Source of the DNA: Gonocerus acuteangulatus
Lineage: Eukaryota; Arthropoda; Insecta; Hemiptera; Coreidae
Length of the DNA: 64,000 bases
Direction of reading: 5' to 3'
Assembly: GCA_946811695.1 (NCBI GenBank)
Contig: OX328123.1
Coordinates: 40,827,764 to 40,891,763, forward strand
A program made the translations under genes and the position numbers. Below the pieces are notes generated by a model, which was not told the DNA's origin, made no database searches, and saw only the letters and a program-made list of their open reading frames with translations. Positions 46,801-55,887 of the stretch are shown here, one piece after another (position 1 is the first letter of the stretch; each line of letters begins with the position of its first letter).

Positions 46801-49800
46801 TTTGTTTATTCGACCTTTGCCCTTTGAAATCTTTGTATTTCAATAAATATTATTGTTTATTATTATTTATTTAAATTACTTTACCCCAAAAAAATCAATT
46901 TGAAGTTTGTTTCACTAGGGCCCCGACACCATTAGTTATGGAAGAAAAAGCACGCCACTAATTAAGGGTTAAGAAAAGTTTTATTATCCTCAATAGAAGC
47001 AGACACTTCTGAAACTTTAAGCAATGGCTTCACAGTCTGATATGTATTTTTAAAAGTTTATATATACACAAACACACAAATATATTAACAGTTTAGCTCA
47101 TTTCTTAATGTAAAAGTAAGTATTAATTTTATTTGATATAAACAAAAATACAATTATTAAAGCTTTACCTGGATAAGTACTTAATAGCTTTCTTAGTATT
47201 TATATTATTTATTGGACAAATTGTTACTGATGGAAATGGAAACTCAGCAAGAGGAAAATTTGTATTTTCAATGTGTATTTCTATTGGTTTTTCTGAAAAT
47301 TTTAACCACAGAGTTTTACCTACTGTGCCAGCCAGTACCATGAATAAAATTGTGGTAAATGCCCAGAAAATCCTAAAAATAATATTTTAATTAATTTTCA
47401 AAAAATAAAATAGTTTGAACGGCTACAATGAACAATTTTATTTTATTTCTTTTTTAATTTAGAGTAAAAGTGTATGCTCCCACAGCATTATTTTATCATT
47501 CTCATCTAAGAAAAAGTCCTATCGTCAATAGCATTTAAATTTGGTAAATCTCTTTTATGAGAGATTTTTGATAAATTTTTAAAAATTGCTAAAAATCTCT
47601 TTTATGAGACAGGACGATGACAACCTTTGACGCTTGTCATACTTAAACCCTATCTATAGATACATATTTTATGAGAGTAGTCAACCACATGGGCGAATAT
47701 AGGAAATAATTTGGGGCGTGTGGAATACTAACAATCTAGAACTTGGAAGAGTTAGCAAACTAAAACGCTATTACACCCGAAAAAAAACATTTTTTCTGAA
47801 CTAAGTGATCTCTTATTTAATTTATTTTTAAGGTTTTTATGACACATTTTTACAGATCAAATCAAAATTTGGGGGGAGGGCACAGCCCCCCTTATATACG
47901 CTTATGGTCAACCATTTATTATCCAGCAAAATTAATCTGATAGTAGAATGACAATTTTTAAGTCAAAATTGATCATGACAAACTCTCCCTAATTATACTC
48001 TATATTTATATTTTTAAATGATAAATAAATTAACCAATTAGGTTTCCACCTCAGTTTTATTAGTCCTTATGGTAAAGGGCTTTCAAATATAGCAGCTTCG
48101 TCCTCAGTGTAATAGTATCAAAAAGAACAAAATCTTGTATTATATTTACATACTATAAAAACCCCTATACATTGTACAAATTATTACACATAATTTAAAA
48201 ATAATAACACAAATAGCCAACGGCCGTAGCCACGTTGCGTGCACCGGTTCCCATTGATCACCAAAGTTAAGCAACTTCGAGCATGGCCAGTACCTGAATA
48301 GGTGACCGCCCAAGTGCTGTTGGCATTAAAAATGTTGACGCGTAGATAGCCTGGCGTTTATTTTCCAATTGTAGTTACGCCATTAAAGACAAAAACACCA
48401 AAATAACACAAACAACTTATGTAGGATTTAAATAAATTTAACAAAGCAACAACAAGAAATAATTAAATAAATTCAAGGTGTCAAAAGTTTAAAAATATTC
48501 TAAAATATTTAAAACAACTCTCATTAGTACTAACTCATCAAGGCCTATGAAGATATTTACAATCAATAAAAAGTATTTTGCAACAATACTGCTTTAGAAT
48601 ACCTTCAGTGCTAGTAAAGGCCCTGACTTTGAAGTTGATAGACTTTTAAATCATTAACAAGGCATAGTATGGGAAATATATAATCAACGAGTATGATTCT
48701 TCAATCAAACCTATGGGCTCAGATATTAACATGGTAGACTATTCTTGGTGAAATATCAAAGAAAATGACCCCTTCGCTGGATTGTTCTTAATAACAGTAA
48801 ATCAAATTTGATTGATCAGCTTTTAATGCAATAGGGTATTCAGTGGAAGTACTTTCTACGTTACAGTTGCTTTCACTCCGCACATAAATTCCTCATTTCA
48901 TTTTGTTGATAAATTGAAATACATTAAAGATATTGAATTTGTTTGCTAAGGCAGTTCAAAACTATTCAAACTATCTACTGTTTTTCCATACCCTTAAGTA
49001 AATATGTTCTTAATGAGGTAATGATTTAGTTTATATACAATTTTTAACTGAGACGCTGTTTTGAATTCAGAAGGCCAGGTACTCCCTACATTTAAAAAGG
49101 TAGATATTTGAATGAAAATCTTGAAATGTAAGTTATAAGTACTGAAATTAAAAAAAAAAAAAATTATCTGATTCAGAAAAATAATAATAAATAACTTAAT
49201 TGGAAAGAAAATGCACTTGTATTCACACAAATATATAACAAATAAAGCCAATACAATTGTATATGCATTATTTGACCAACGCTGAACTTATTTGTTTTTC
49301 CTTTCCTGATTTGCGCATGAAGTAAGCAGTTTTCATTAGACACGTGTGTTATTGTGTTTTTCATCAAAGACAGCCTTGCTATGCAAAAATTTAGTGCACG
49401 TCTGAGTTTCGAACTCTGAGCAGCTGCCCCTCCCCACTCCTGGTTTACACAAATATATGTGCTTAACGATTTGCTTTAATGTCTGGCCCAAACAAACCAA
49501 TCCTGGATATGTCTTTCAGAAATATTAACTAATTGGCTATAATAATAAATATTAGGGTCTCCCAGTGGTCTACTGGCTAATGCCTTAAATTCTCATACGG
49601 GAGATGGTGGGTTCGAATCCTCAGAATTTTCTCATCTCACAGCTTGTTGGGAAAATTCCCCACTGCACCATGGATGTCGGCGCTAATAGCCCAGATTTTG
49701 GTGTGCCATCAAAAAAATATACAACCGATTCAAATCAGTTTGAAAGACATAAAACCATGGCGCAAATAGTTGATGCGCCGTTAAAAACGAAAAAAAAAAA

Positions 49801-49872
49801 TAAAACCATGTTTTAAATCCTTTTCCCCTCCCTAGGACTTGCAGTAAAAAACATTTCAATTCAATTTTAAAT

Positions 49873-49929
<57 letters not shown>

Positions 49930-50328
49930 TATTTAGAGAGTGAGAGAGAGCAATACAATTTTGAATCTGCCCCTAAATATTGTGGTGGAGCTCTTGTCTT
50001 TCAAGTTTTAGTGTTTATAAGAAGGACTGATAACAATAATCATTCTGAGACAAGAAAGTTATTCATCTTTACAGTATATGAACTTTAGACAAATAAAGCT
50101 AGAATTAGGCAACAGAATTGTTACTAAAAATATGTTAGTGTATTTTATTTATATATTATACAGGAATTTGAATGTGACTATAATTAAACATTATCAAATG
50201 TCAGGTATTACCTTTTAAATGACCATAGAAGTTGATGTGACACAAAAAAATAATTACCTTTCAACTACCATGAATGATGCACGACCAAAGTATTTTATCC
50301 CATGGCAAGTACTGTTGTCACTATACTT
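37836..50328 (-). CDS. DEG/ENaC sodium channel, pickpocket-like (ppk-B), first exon not found
   Basis: Second channel subunit of the same family, in tandem with ppk-A. Minus-strand exons: 50258-50328, 47169-47372, 46247-46415, 46025-46170, 44430-44598, 42856-43129, 41886-41948, 38105-38344, 37836-37984. They sum to 1485 nt (494 residues plus stop), all GT-AG with consistent phases. Motifs: NSTCHGIKYF (HG gating motif), TM1 IFWAFTTILFMVLAGTVG, FPFPSVTICP, CIWHGNSEDCC and GFCYSFNDFTS, CYLTCRNNFIIKMCRCQPYF, LCKLSQFFC, CDCQSGC, and TM2 GGVGNLFLGCSFISVSE. The filter triplet is G-C-S, and Asn replaces the usual Gly before LFLG. The cytoplasmic N-terminus (about 40-50 residues in relatives) must be in an exon beyond 50328 that I could not identify. 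The gene could be a functional paralogue of ppk-A. Confidence 0.9.
38950..39112 (-). mobile_element. tRNA-derived SINE, family 2, 3' part
   Basis: The reverse complement reads GGTGGTGACTTTTCTTTGG, then CACCCCTATCCTGGCCAGAT and AGATAACCCGTCCTAAAATT. It matches the body of the adjacent plus-strand copy at 39135. Confidence 0.7.
39135..39345 (+). mobile_element. tRNA-derived SINE, family 2, full length with target duplication
   Basis: The head contains box A-like GTAGCCGTGAGGGTTAAGGC and box B GGGTTCGATTCCC. The body contains GGGCGGTGGCTTTTCTTTCG and CACCCCTATCCTGGCTAGAA. The tail is CGTTAAAATTTAAATAAATA. Flanked by a perfect 14-bp duplication ACAATTAGCTTAGG (39121-39134 and 39346-39359), so it is young. 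It lies in ppk-B intron 8. Confidence 0.85.
39998..40600. repeat. Direct repeat pair about 500 bp apart
   Basis: AGTCTATAGGCCCAGTGGGT and CCTTGTTTGGACTGGCTGAG occur near 40000-40070 and again near 40499-40570. Each copy is followed by a GTAGTGGT-AAATGGGGG segment (40180 and 40583). This indicates a local duplication with an internal deletion in the second unit. Confidence 0.6.
40731..40810. mobile_element. Partial piggyBac-like MITE
   Basis: GGGTCATATTGACCTGAATG and GTTTATTCGATCTTTGCCC match the left part of the element at 46762-46975. Confidence 0.5.
40945..41150 (+). mobile_element. tRNA-derived SINE, family 2, diverged copy
   Basis: GGCCCGGTGGCCTTGAGTG, then GGGTTCGATTCCTACTAGGG, then ATCCTGGCTAGAAAAGGGTG. 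It ends with an AAATAAATAAATAA tail and a TAATGTAC repeat on both sides. More diverged than the copies at 39135 and 61153. Confidence 0.7.
41529..41694. repeat. Near-perfect hairpin, arms of about 65 bp
   Basis: CTCACTGCAATAGAAAAAAA and CACCACCATTTGGTCTCCAT on the left reappear inverted on the right after a loop of about 37 bases. Only a few mismatches. It is located in ppk-B intron 8. It could be a small fold-back transposon or, less likely, a precursor of small RNAs. Confidence 0.7.
43280..43333 (+). mobile_element. 3' end of a family 1 SINE
   Basis: CTCGGCACTAATGGCCAAAG, GTCGGTGCGCCGT and an A tail. Confidence 0.6.
43453..43495 (-). ncRNA. degenerate hammerhead-like motif (left arm)
   Basis: Minus strand: CTGAAGA, T, stem II GGAC/GTCC with a GAATA loop, but GATA instead of GAAA, then CGTA. 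The core change should abolish activity. Confidence 0.45.
43545..43590 (+). ncRNA. hammerhead ribozyme-like motif (right arm)
   Basis: CTGAAGA (43553-43559), T, stem II GGAC/GTCC with a GATTT loop, GAAA (43574-43577), then TGTT. The core is intact; stem III would contain a T-G wobble. Confidence 0.5.
43735..43900. repeat. Inverse copy of the repeat at 36770-36990
   Basis: GCGGAAATTACTCCTTCCGC here and CGGAAAGAGTAATTTCCGC at about 36915 are inverse matches. TTACTTAACTTGTTTAGC here and AAGCAAGTTAAGTAAATTAG there continue the similarity. The class is unknown. Confidence 0.5.
45005..45065 (-). mobile_element. tRNA-like SINE head fragment
   Basis: The minus strand contains TTAGCTCAGTGGTATAGACT, a good box A. 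No box B with conserved spacing was found, so it is a fragment. Confidence 0.4.
45477..45515. mobile_element. Solo mariner-type terminal repeat
   Basis: CAGGTCATCCCATAAGTAAT resembles mariner ends of the type AGGTCATCCCATAAGT. No matching inverted end or transposase was seen nearby. Confidence 0.45.
46762..46975. mobile_element. piggyBac-like MITE
   Basis: The left end CCTTAATTAGTGGCGTCGGG is the inverse of the right end CGCCACTAATTAAGG. The right side is followed by GTTAA, consistent with a TTAA target; the left TTAA has decayed. About 210 bp and non-coding. It lies in ppk-B intron 3. Confidence 0.65.
47688..47906. mobile_element. hAT-like MITE with CATGGGCG ends
   Basis: 219 bp. Starts CATGGGCGAATATAGG and ends TATATACGCTTATG. 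Perfect 8-bp duplication GTCAACCA (47680-47687 and 47907-47914). Same family as 60632-60902. Confidence 0.85.
48216..48324 (+). pseudogene. 5S rRNA-derived sequence (pseudogene or 5S-type SINE head)
   Basis: Begins GCCAACGGCC, has GTTAAGCAACTTCGAGC and GGTGACCGCC, and ends GTGCTGTTGGC, so both ends pair as in 5S rRNA helix I. It is about 109 bases against the usual 120. About ten bases near the 3' side, between GACCGCC and GTGCTGT, are missing, and internal substitutions are present. It therefore looks non-functional. 5S-derived SINEs (SINE3) exist in animals, and this could be one. Confidence 0.75.
49552..49802 (+). mobile_element. tRNA-derived SINE, family 1, with a second tail copy
   Basis: GGTCTCCCAGTGGTCTACTG (box A region), GGGTTCGAATCC (box B), the CACCATGGATGTCGGCGCTA body and a degenerate end near 49710. 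At 49757-49802 a second 3' end (CATGGCGCAAATAGTTGATG, then CGCCGTT and A-rich) follows. Confidence 0.7.
49876..49925. repeat. (AT)n microsatellite
   Basis: About 50 bases of AT dinucleotides. Confidence 0.95.
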
Positions 50329-50677
50329 CTGAAATAATTTAAATATCATAATTTATTTGTGGAAGAATAATATATGAAAAGATCTCTGCAATCGAAAGTG
50401 CTTTCTCCATGGGCTTCTTAACGACATTGGAGAGTTGAATGAAGTCCAACAGTTATGTTGGATAATGATGTTGACATAGCAATTCATTTTCTTAGCAAGT
50501 CCACAAAAAAAGGGCCATTGAAATATGTTCTACATTGATGAGTAACAGAAACCTAATGGCATGGCATTGATCATTGGCTACTTACATAAACAATTTTGCA
50601 TTATGCTCAACAAGCTTTCGCCTAAGTAATAACTATTTGCATATTAACTCTTCTTTAAAAAAATATAAATATGTGCT

Positions 50678-50713
<36 letters not shown>

Positions 50714-52009
50714 AGAAACACAAATAAAACTCATTTGGAGACAATTTTACCCATTTCAGTAATTATCTATGAACATGTCATATTTTGTTGTAATCCTCGT
50801 CACTGGGTCTTCGTTCACGGCTTCTTTCTTTAGCAGTGTCCATTTTTGGGGGCACAATATTACACCAGGATTCCACCTGGTCAATGCTGGAGAAAAAAGC
50901 TGTGAATCAGAGGAAAAAACATTTCCATGTTCTCCATAGATGATCAATTCATAATTTACACATAGCATCCCACTGAGGTTTATAGGCTGTATGTAAAAAT
51001 ATTTATTTGATGAGATTATAATTTATTAGTACAAAAATATTTTACATATGTGTACACACTCAAGTGGAAAAGGTTCATATAAATTGATTTAGGCCACCAG
51101 CATATAAATGGCTTGGGAGCAGACTCTTCCAGCCAGAACATACTGGCTCCAATCCTAAGACGCCCACTACTACATCTAGTCTTGAGCTCTAGCTCATGAG
51201 TTTAGGTCCATTTCATGGCTGGACACAGAAAATTGTGGTTAACAGGCCTTGGTGCTGATGACTACCAGTCAACGGACCAGAAAAAAAAAAAAATATATAT
51301 GTATATATTGTAATGATATTTTACATTCACGAAAACATTTTTAAATTCAAATAGCCATTGAGAGTTTGAAAAGCCCGCGCAAACTACAAATCCTAATATA
51401 CTAATAAAATCGTATTATGTACAATCTAAATTAATAATATTTCTGGACAATGCTGATGTACAATAGATATAGATTAAATGTGCATTCGAACAATAACGAA
51501 TTAATCATTTTGAATTGCAAATTTATAATTATTATCTAAATTATGAACCAACAAAATTCGGAAGTTGGTGGGAGAAGACGCCAATTTTCCCGCTAACAGC
51601 AGTCAGTCTAAGTATAGCCACCACAGAGTACGGAGTCAGAGTCTATGTCTAAGGCCAGCCGAGTACTGAGTCTCAAATTATCTATATCTATCCTCTGCAT
51701 GAGAACTGACGGTGAAAGTGTGTCATGCTGAAGAAGAAATTATCTGGAACTTATTGAAGTGCAGCATATTTGGCATTTTATTTGAAGACTATTTGTTCAA
51801 AGGTAATATTTGTATTTTTGTAATTATAGTGATGTCTTTTTATTGTTTGATAGTACATTGATAGTGGTACTTGTATATTCAGTATTGTTTAGAAATACGT
51901 ATTTGTTTAATATTAATTCACTCGGAACTTTTTCTCCCTGAGATTAATTTCATTCATTACAATAAATTATATTCAAATAATCAAATTCCTATTTTATAAT
52001 AATTATCAT

Positions 52010-52012
<3 letters not shown>
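50329..52012. other. Upstream region of ppk-B; no confirmed exon
   Basis: Contains a poly-A tract (50680-50709), a minus-strand frame at 50756-50968 without recognisable homology, and a SINE-like piece at about 51100-51290 ending in poly-A. The first ppk-B exon and promoter should lie in or beyond this stretch. At 51600-51800 a less AT-rich plus-strand stretch ends in AAAG followed by GTAATA and might be a non-coding first exon. Confidence 0.4.

Positions 52013-52076
<64 letters not shown>
52013..52076. repeat. Compound (AT)n(AC)n microsatellite
   Basis: About 45 bases of AT then about 18 of AC. Confidence 0.95.
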
Positions 52077-52591
52077 TACACTAGAATCTCCCTAATTCGG
52101 CGTCGTTGGATTAGAGAAAACGATATATTGGAGAATTCAGTTAGAAGCGACTACTTATGTGTTTTAAAAACTTTATTATTTGAGGATATAATAATACGTA
52201 CCATTTTTAATATTGCATATTTAAGTAAAATTTAGATATTGATTTATAAACTAAATTCAAAATATGTAAATCCTTGTTAGTGTATTATTTACAAGTGCAT
52301 ATGCATGTAAAAGTTTCATGGAATAAAAATATGTAGACAGTTAAACTAAATAAAGCATATTTAATTACTAAATAAATCACATATGTATTCATATACAATA
52401 TCAATAACTAGATACATGAAAAATCAGGCGGTCCAGCCGCAGGTGCCATAGTAGAAACATTTATGTACAAACACAATCGCTGTCTAGCTCCGGCAAGTTC
52501 CAAGGTTCGTCTTGACTCATTTCTCTCAGAGACCAACGGATTAGAGAGAGCGACGAATAAGAGAACATCAGATAAGGAAGAGTCTACTGTA
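52077..52591. mobile_element. pogo/Tigger-like MITE
   Basis: The left end TACACTAGAATCTCCCTAAT is similar to the inverse of the right end, TACAGTAGACTCTTCCTTAT. Both are followed by ATTCGNCG-type subterminal sequence. Ends in TA fit a TA target. 515 bp. No intact transposase. Confidence 0.65.
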
Positions 52592-53169
52592 GAAATAAAA
52601 TGGGCCTACTGTTATGGAAAAAAAATCACATTTTTAAACAGTTATACTTCTGAAAGTTAAAGAGTACAGCAACAAGATAAAAGAGGGGATTTTGTTTAAT
52701 AAAATATAATCTTTTGCGTTTATGTCTGATCAAGGGTTGCAACCGTTTCTTGCCAGGATAAAAATTTACATAACCAATTATTTCCAATTTACATCAATTA
52801 TATATTAAAGAATTTTTGCTGTTAATAAAAGGAACTTCATTAATGGTAAATATATTTAAATTTTCAAATTTTGATAAATTCATTACAGCTTGATTTTTAG
52901 TTGGCTATTTGTAAGGAAGTAATTTTATCAAGTATTATGATCGACCAAGATTATCCACGGTGCTTAATCTCCACGGTCCAAAGTCTCTTCCTAATGAATA
53001 ACATATTTTAATTAATATCTTCCTTTATTAATTGTACTATCAATTTATTCAGCATTGAAATCATGGATGATCTTGTAAAAAAAAAAAAAAAATGATTGAC
53101 AATTGGGATTCCCGAATAATTCTGAGAGACTATTTGGTCCAGGCTGCTAGTTTCAATTACTGAAGTTGA

Positions 53170-53395
53170 ATAATACAATAAATTTATTTATTATAATTTT
53201 AACGTCCATTATTAACTAAGAATTTTAGCACGGGTTATCTATAGGTTACTATCTTTTTCTAGCCAGGAAAGAGCCGATGCCTTTTCTTTTTTCTAAAGAA
53301 AAGCCACCATCCCATATTGGGAAATGAACCCATGACCCTTGACACGGAGTGTTATGTACTTACGCCCTCCAACCCTCCTAAGACAATAAGGAGAA
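53170..53395 (-). mobile_element. tRNA-derived SINE, family 2
   Basis: Reverse complement of the family 2 body: ACGGGTTATCTATAGGTTAC, then CTAGCCAGGAAAGAGCCGAT, then AAGCCACCATCCC and ATGAACCCATGACCCTTGAC. Diverged, probably old. Confidence 0.65.
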
Positions 53396-53993
53396 AGTTA
53401 AAAAAAAAAAAATTAAATAAAAAAATAATAAAAAAAGTGCAAATAGATTATTTTTTTTTTTTTTTTTTTTTTGTACCTCCTATCACATAATTCAAACACA
53501 CTGAAAGTAACAAAAGCACGGGCAAAATGATAGCATACGAACACAAAAAAGGATAATAACAATAAGTAATTTTCAAAGACCAAATTATCTTCACATTTAT
53601 ATGATGGGTTACATCACATACAAATTACAGGAAACAATTAATATTTTAATAAGAATATTGAAATAAGAAATAAAATTCCTCAACAAATAATAATTAATAG
53701 AATCACTGGAAATAAAAGGGTTTTAGAAAAACAAGTCTTTCATGAGGATGAATAGGTTTCCATTGGGCACATTTAAGGATGTCATTTTTAATTAAATCTA
53801 TACATTTATGATGGTACATACAGAATACAATTATTTTTCCTGGCAGAGCATAAGTTTTTATTTTTATTCGAAACTAGACATTTTCAGGAGAAAAATTCCT
53901 TTTTCCCTACTATTTATAAAATTAAAATGTTTTTAATAGTTTGTTTTTTCCACTACTGCTGCCAGAAATAATAATAATTAGCTGGGACGGGGT

Positions 53994-54135
53994 CTCCCGT
54001 GGTCTAGTGGCAAGCGCCTTAGATTCATAAGCGGGAGATGGTGGGTTCAATTCCCACTGGCGGCAGGAATTTTCTCATCCCACAGCTCCTTGAGAAAATT
54101 CCTCACTGCACCCTGGATGTCAGCGCTAACGGAGT
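53994..54135 (+). mobile_element. tRNA-derived SINE, family 1, best-preserved tRNA head
   Basis: GGTCTCCCGTGGTCTAGTGG, the central TTAGATTCATAAGCGGGAGA (CAT in the anticodon-loop position) and GGTGGGTTCAATTCCCACTG. The body CAGGAATTTTCTCATCCCAC, CACTGCACCCTGGATGTCAG follows and stops at GCGCTAACGG, so the 3' end is lost. Confidence 0.75.
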
Positions 54136-54581
54136 ATATAAAATATATGAAACAATTGTCTGAACATAGACAGACACTATCTAATTTAATTTAATTTATT
54201 TGTGAGCACCCCGCATCGAAAGTGATACACCCAGACACTGTTAAAAAAATCAGTATTTAATTTGAAATGGTGTGCAATATCATCTATCACAATAGCCCCT
54301 CCATAAAATCATAAACTACTGTCAGAAGTGTAAACACACATTCATACATGATATATGCCTGAGTGTTTGGTTGTTAGAGGAGGGTTTTATGTGTATTTAT
54401 TTATATGTTCCAATAATAATAATTTACTTAAAAGAGACATTTGAGTTGTCAAAGTATTTTATAATGATAAAATAGCCTGGCATCAAGAGATTAGATAATA
54501 CTTATGCAGAAAATAATGGTTAACGACACGCCAGTAATAAAGACATTCAAACACTCCATCTGTATGTATTAAAGAGAAGTT

Positions 54582-55145
54582 TCATCTGTTTTTCTTCTTC
54601 TGTACATAAGGCACAGTTGAGTGTTCGTCATCATCTGAATGGAATTCATTGTAACATTTATAACAGAAACAGTCTTTATCACAACTAAGGCACATTAAGG
54701 TAGGTTTCTTCTCATCACATATCACACAAAGGTTTTCAGAAGTGTCAGAGTCCTCAGAAGAGGAACCCTTGGTTTGAGCATTTTCAATCTCAGCGAGTAA
54801 CTCCATGCAAGAAGAAGTTTTGAAAAAATTGGCATCTTCTATGCCTTCACTTCTAACTTTAGGTTGAGATAATTGACTAGACGTTTTAAAGTTACACCCC
54901 TCTCGACTTTTCAGTCTTTCAAGGCGACTTTGAATTAAGGAATCTATTTCTGCCCCTCCTTTCACAACGTTGCTGTCTAAAGTTGTTTCCTCAGTCAATT
55001 GAGAAAGAAGGCTTTCAACTTGCTCTGCTGCAGTTTTCTTAGGAATATGTATGAATGATTTAGAAGATGATCCCGTAGGTCGGGGCAGGGTATTTTCTTT
55101 TAATTTATCCAGCCTTTTACGAATTTCATCGTCGATAGAACTCAT
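54582..55145 (-). CDS. ZFYVE19: ANCHR / ZFYVE19-like abscission checkpoint regulator
   Basis: 187 aa in one exon; ATG at 55143-55145, stop at 54582. ANCHR holds VPS4 at the midbody through MIT-interacting helices and delays cytokinetic abscission. Two helical repeats of that type are seen: IDDEIRKRLDKLKE (residues 4-17) and IDSLIQSRLERLKSRE (67-82). The C-terminus has the family's B-box-like zinc module: CVIC (140-143), C152, C155, C161, C164, His169 and His175. The N-terminal FYVE finger of the vertebrate protein is absent and the upstream bases offer no exon for it, so this is either a FYVE-less arthropod form or the main product lacks it. The middle (85-137) is Ser/Glu-rich and likely disordered. 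Assignment rests on the zinc module plus the helical repeats. Confidence 0.78.
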   Translation of the reverse strand: MSSIDDEIRKRLDKLKENTLPRPTGSSSKSFIHIPKKTAAEQVESLLSQLTEETTLDSNVVKGGAEIDSLIQSRLERLKSREGCNFKTSSQLSQPKVRSEGIEDANFFKTSSCMELLAEIENAQTKGSSSEDSDTSENLCVICDEKKPTLMCLSCDKDCFCYKCYNEFHSDDDEHSTVPYVQKKKNR

Positions 55146-55887
55146 TGTAAGAAATTTTTAACAAACTACAGTAAAAAAATAATTTTAAAACTGTCTACCA
55201 AGTAAACCAAAGAATAACAAAATTAAAACTACTGAGGTTTTAGACAATCAAAGAGAATAAAAATTATAAAACCAAAGAGGTAAAATAATACTGCATAAAA
55301 GTGAAAAAGTTTGGGGCACGAAAATACAGTGACTCAGAGTCAAAATGATGCAACCCAAGATATCTATTTCTATTGCTAGTTGCTCTCAATTTGTAACAAT
55401 TTAAATCCCATTGCACATGAGGGCATAATGATCCATTGTCAAACATTAAGTTTATATAAACAAATCAACTCTACAACATTTGTACAAATAGAAATAAAAT
55501 ACTTCATTAAAACTCATATGAATTGAAGGCCACAGTGAAAAAGATGCAAAGTTTAGTTCCGTTTAGAAAATAAGTATTCTTCAATTTTTGGGACATGTGT
55601 TTAGTAGTATTTTAATTCATTTTAATTGTTTTAATAAAAACTAAAATAAACAATATGAATACAAGTAAAGAGTTTTGTTCGAGCATTTGCTTAAATTTGG
55701 TACACATACAGCTAATCCTGAACGATAAATAGTGATTAACAAATTTAAAATGGGCAAAACAACATGAAATCGCCTCTATTATCAATAGGATTTATGTGAC
55801 CATTCAACATATTAATGGACGTTTTAAAAAAGAAAACAGAATAATAAAAAAATCTAGAGTCATTACAAAATATACGTTTTACCGGAA

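Noticed and set aside
50756..50968. First exon of ppk-B or a separate small gene
   Set aside because: No ppk N-terminal motif, no usable donor in the right phase, and no family resemblance.
52463..52660. A 65-codon frame
   Set aside because: It coincides with the right end of the pogo-like MITE.
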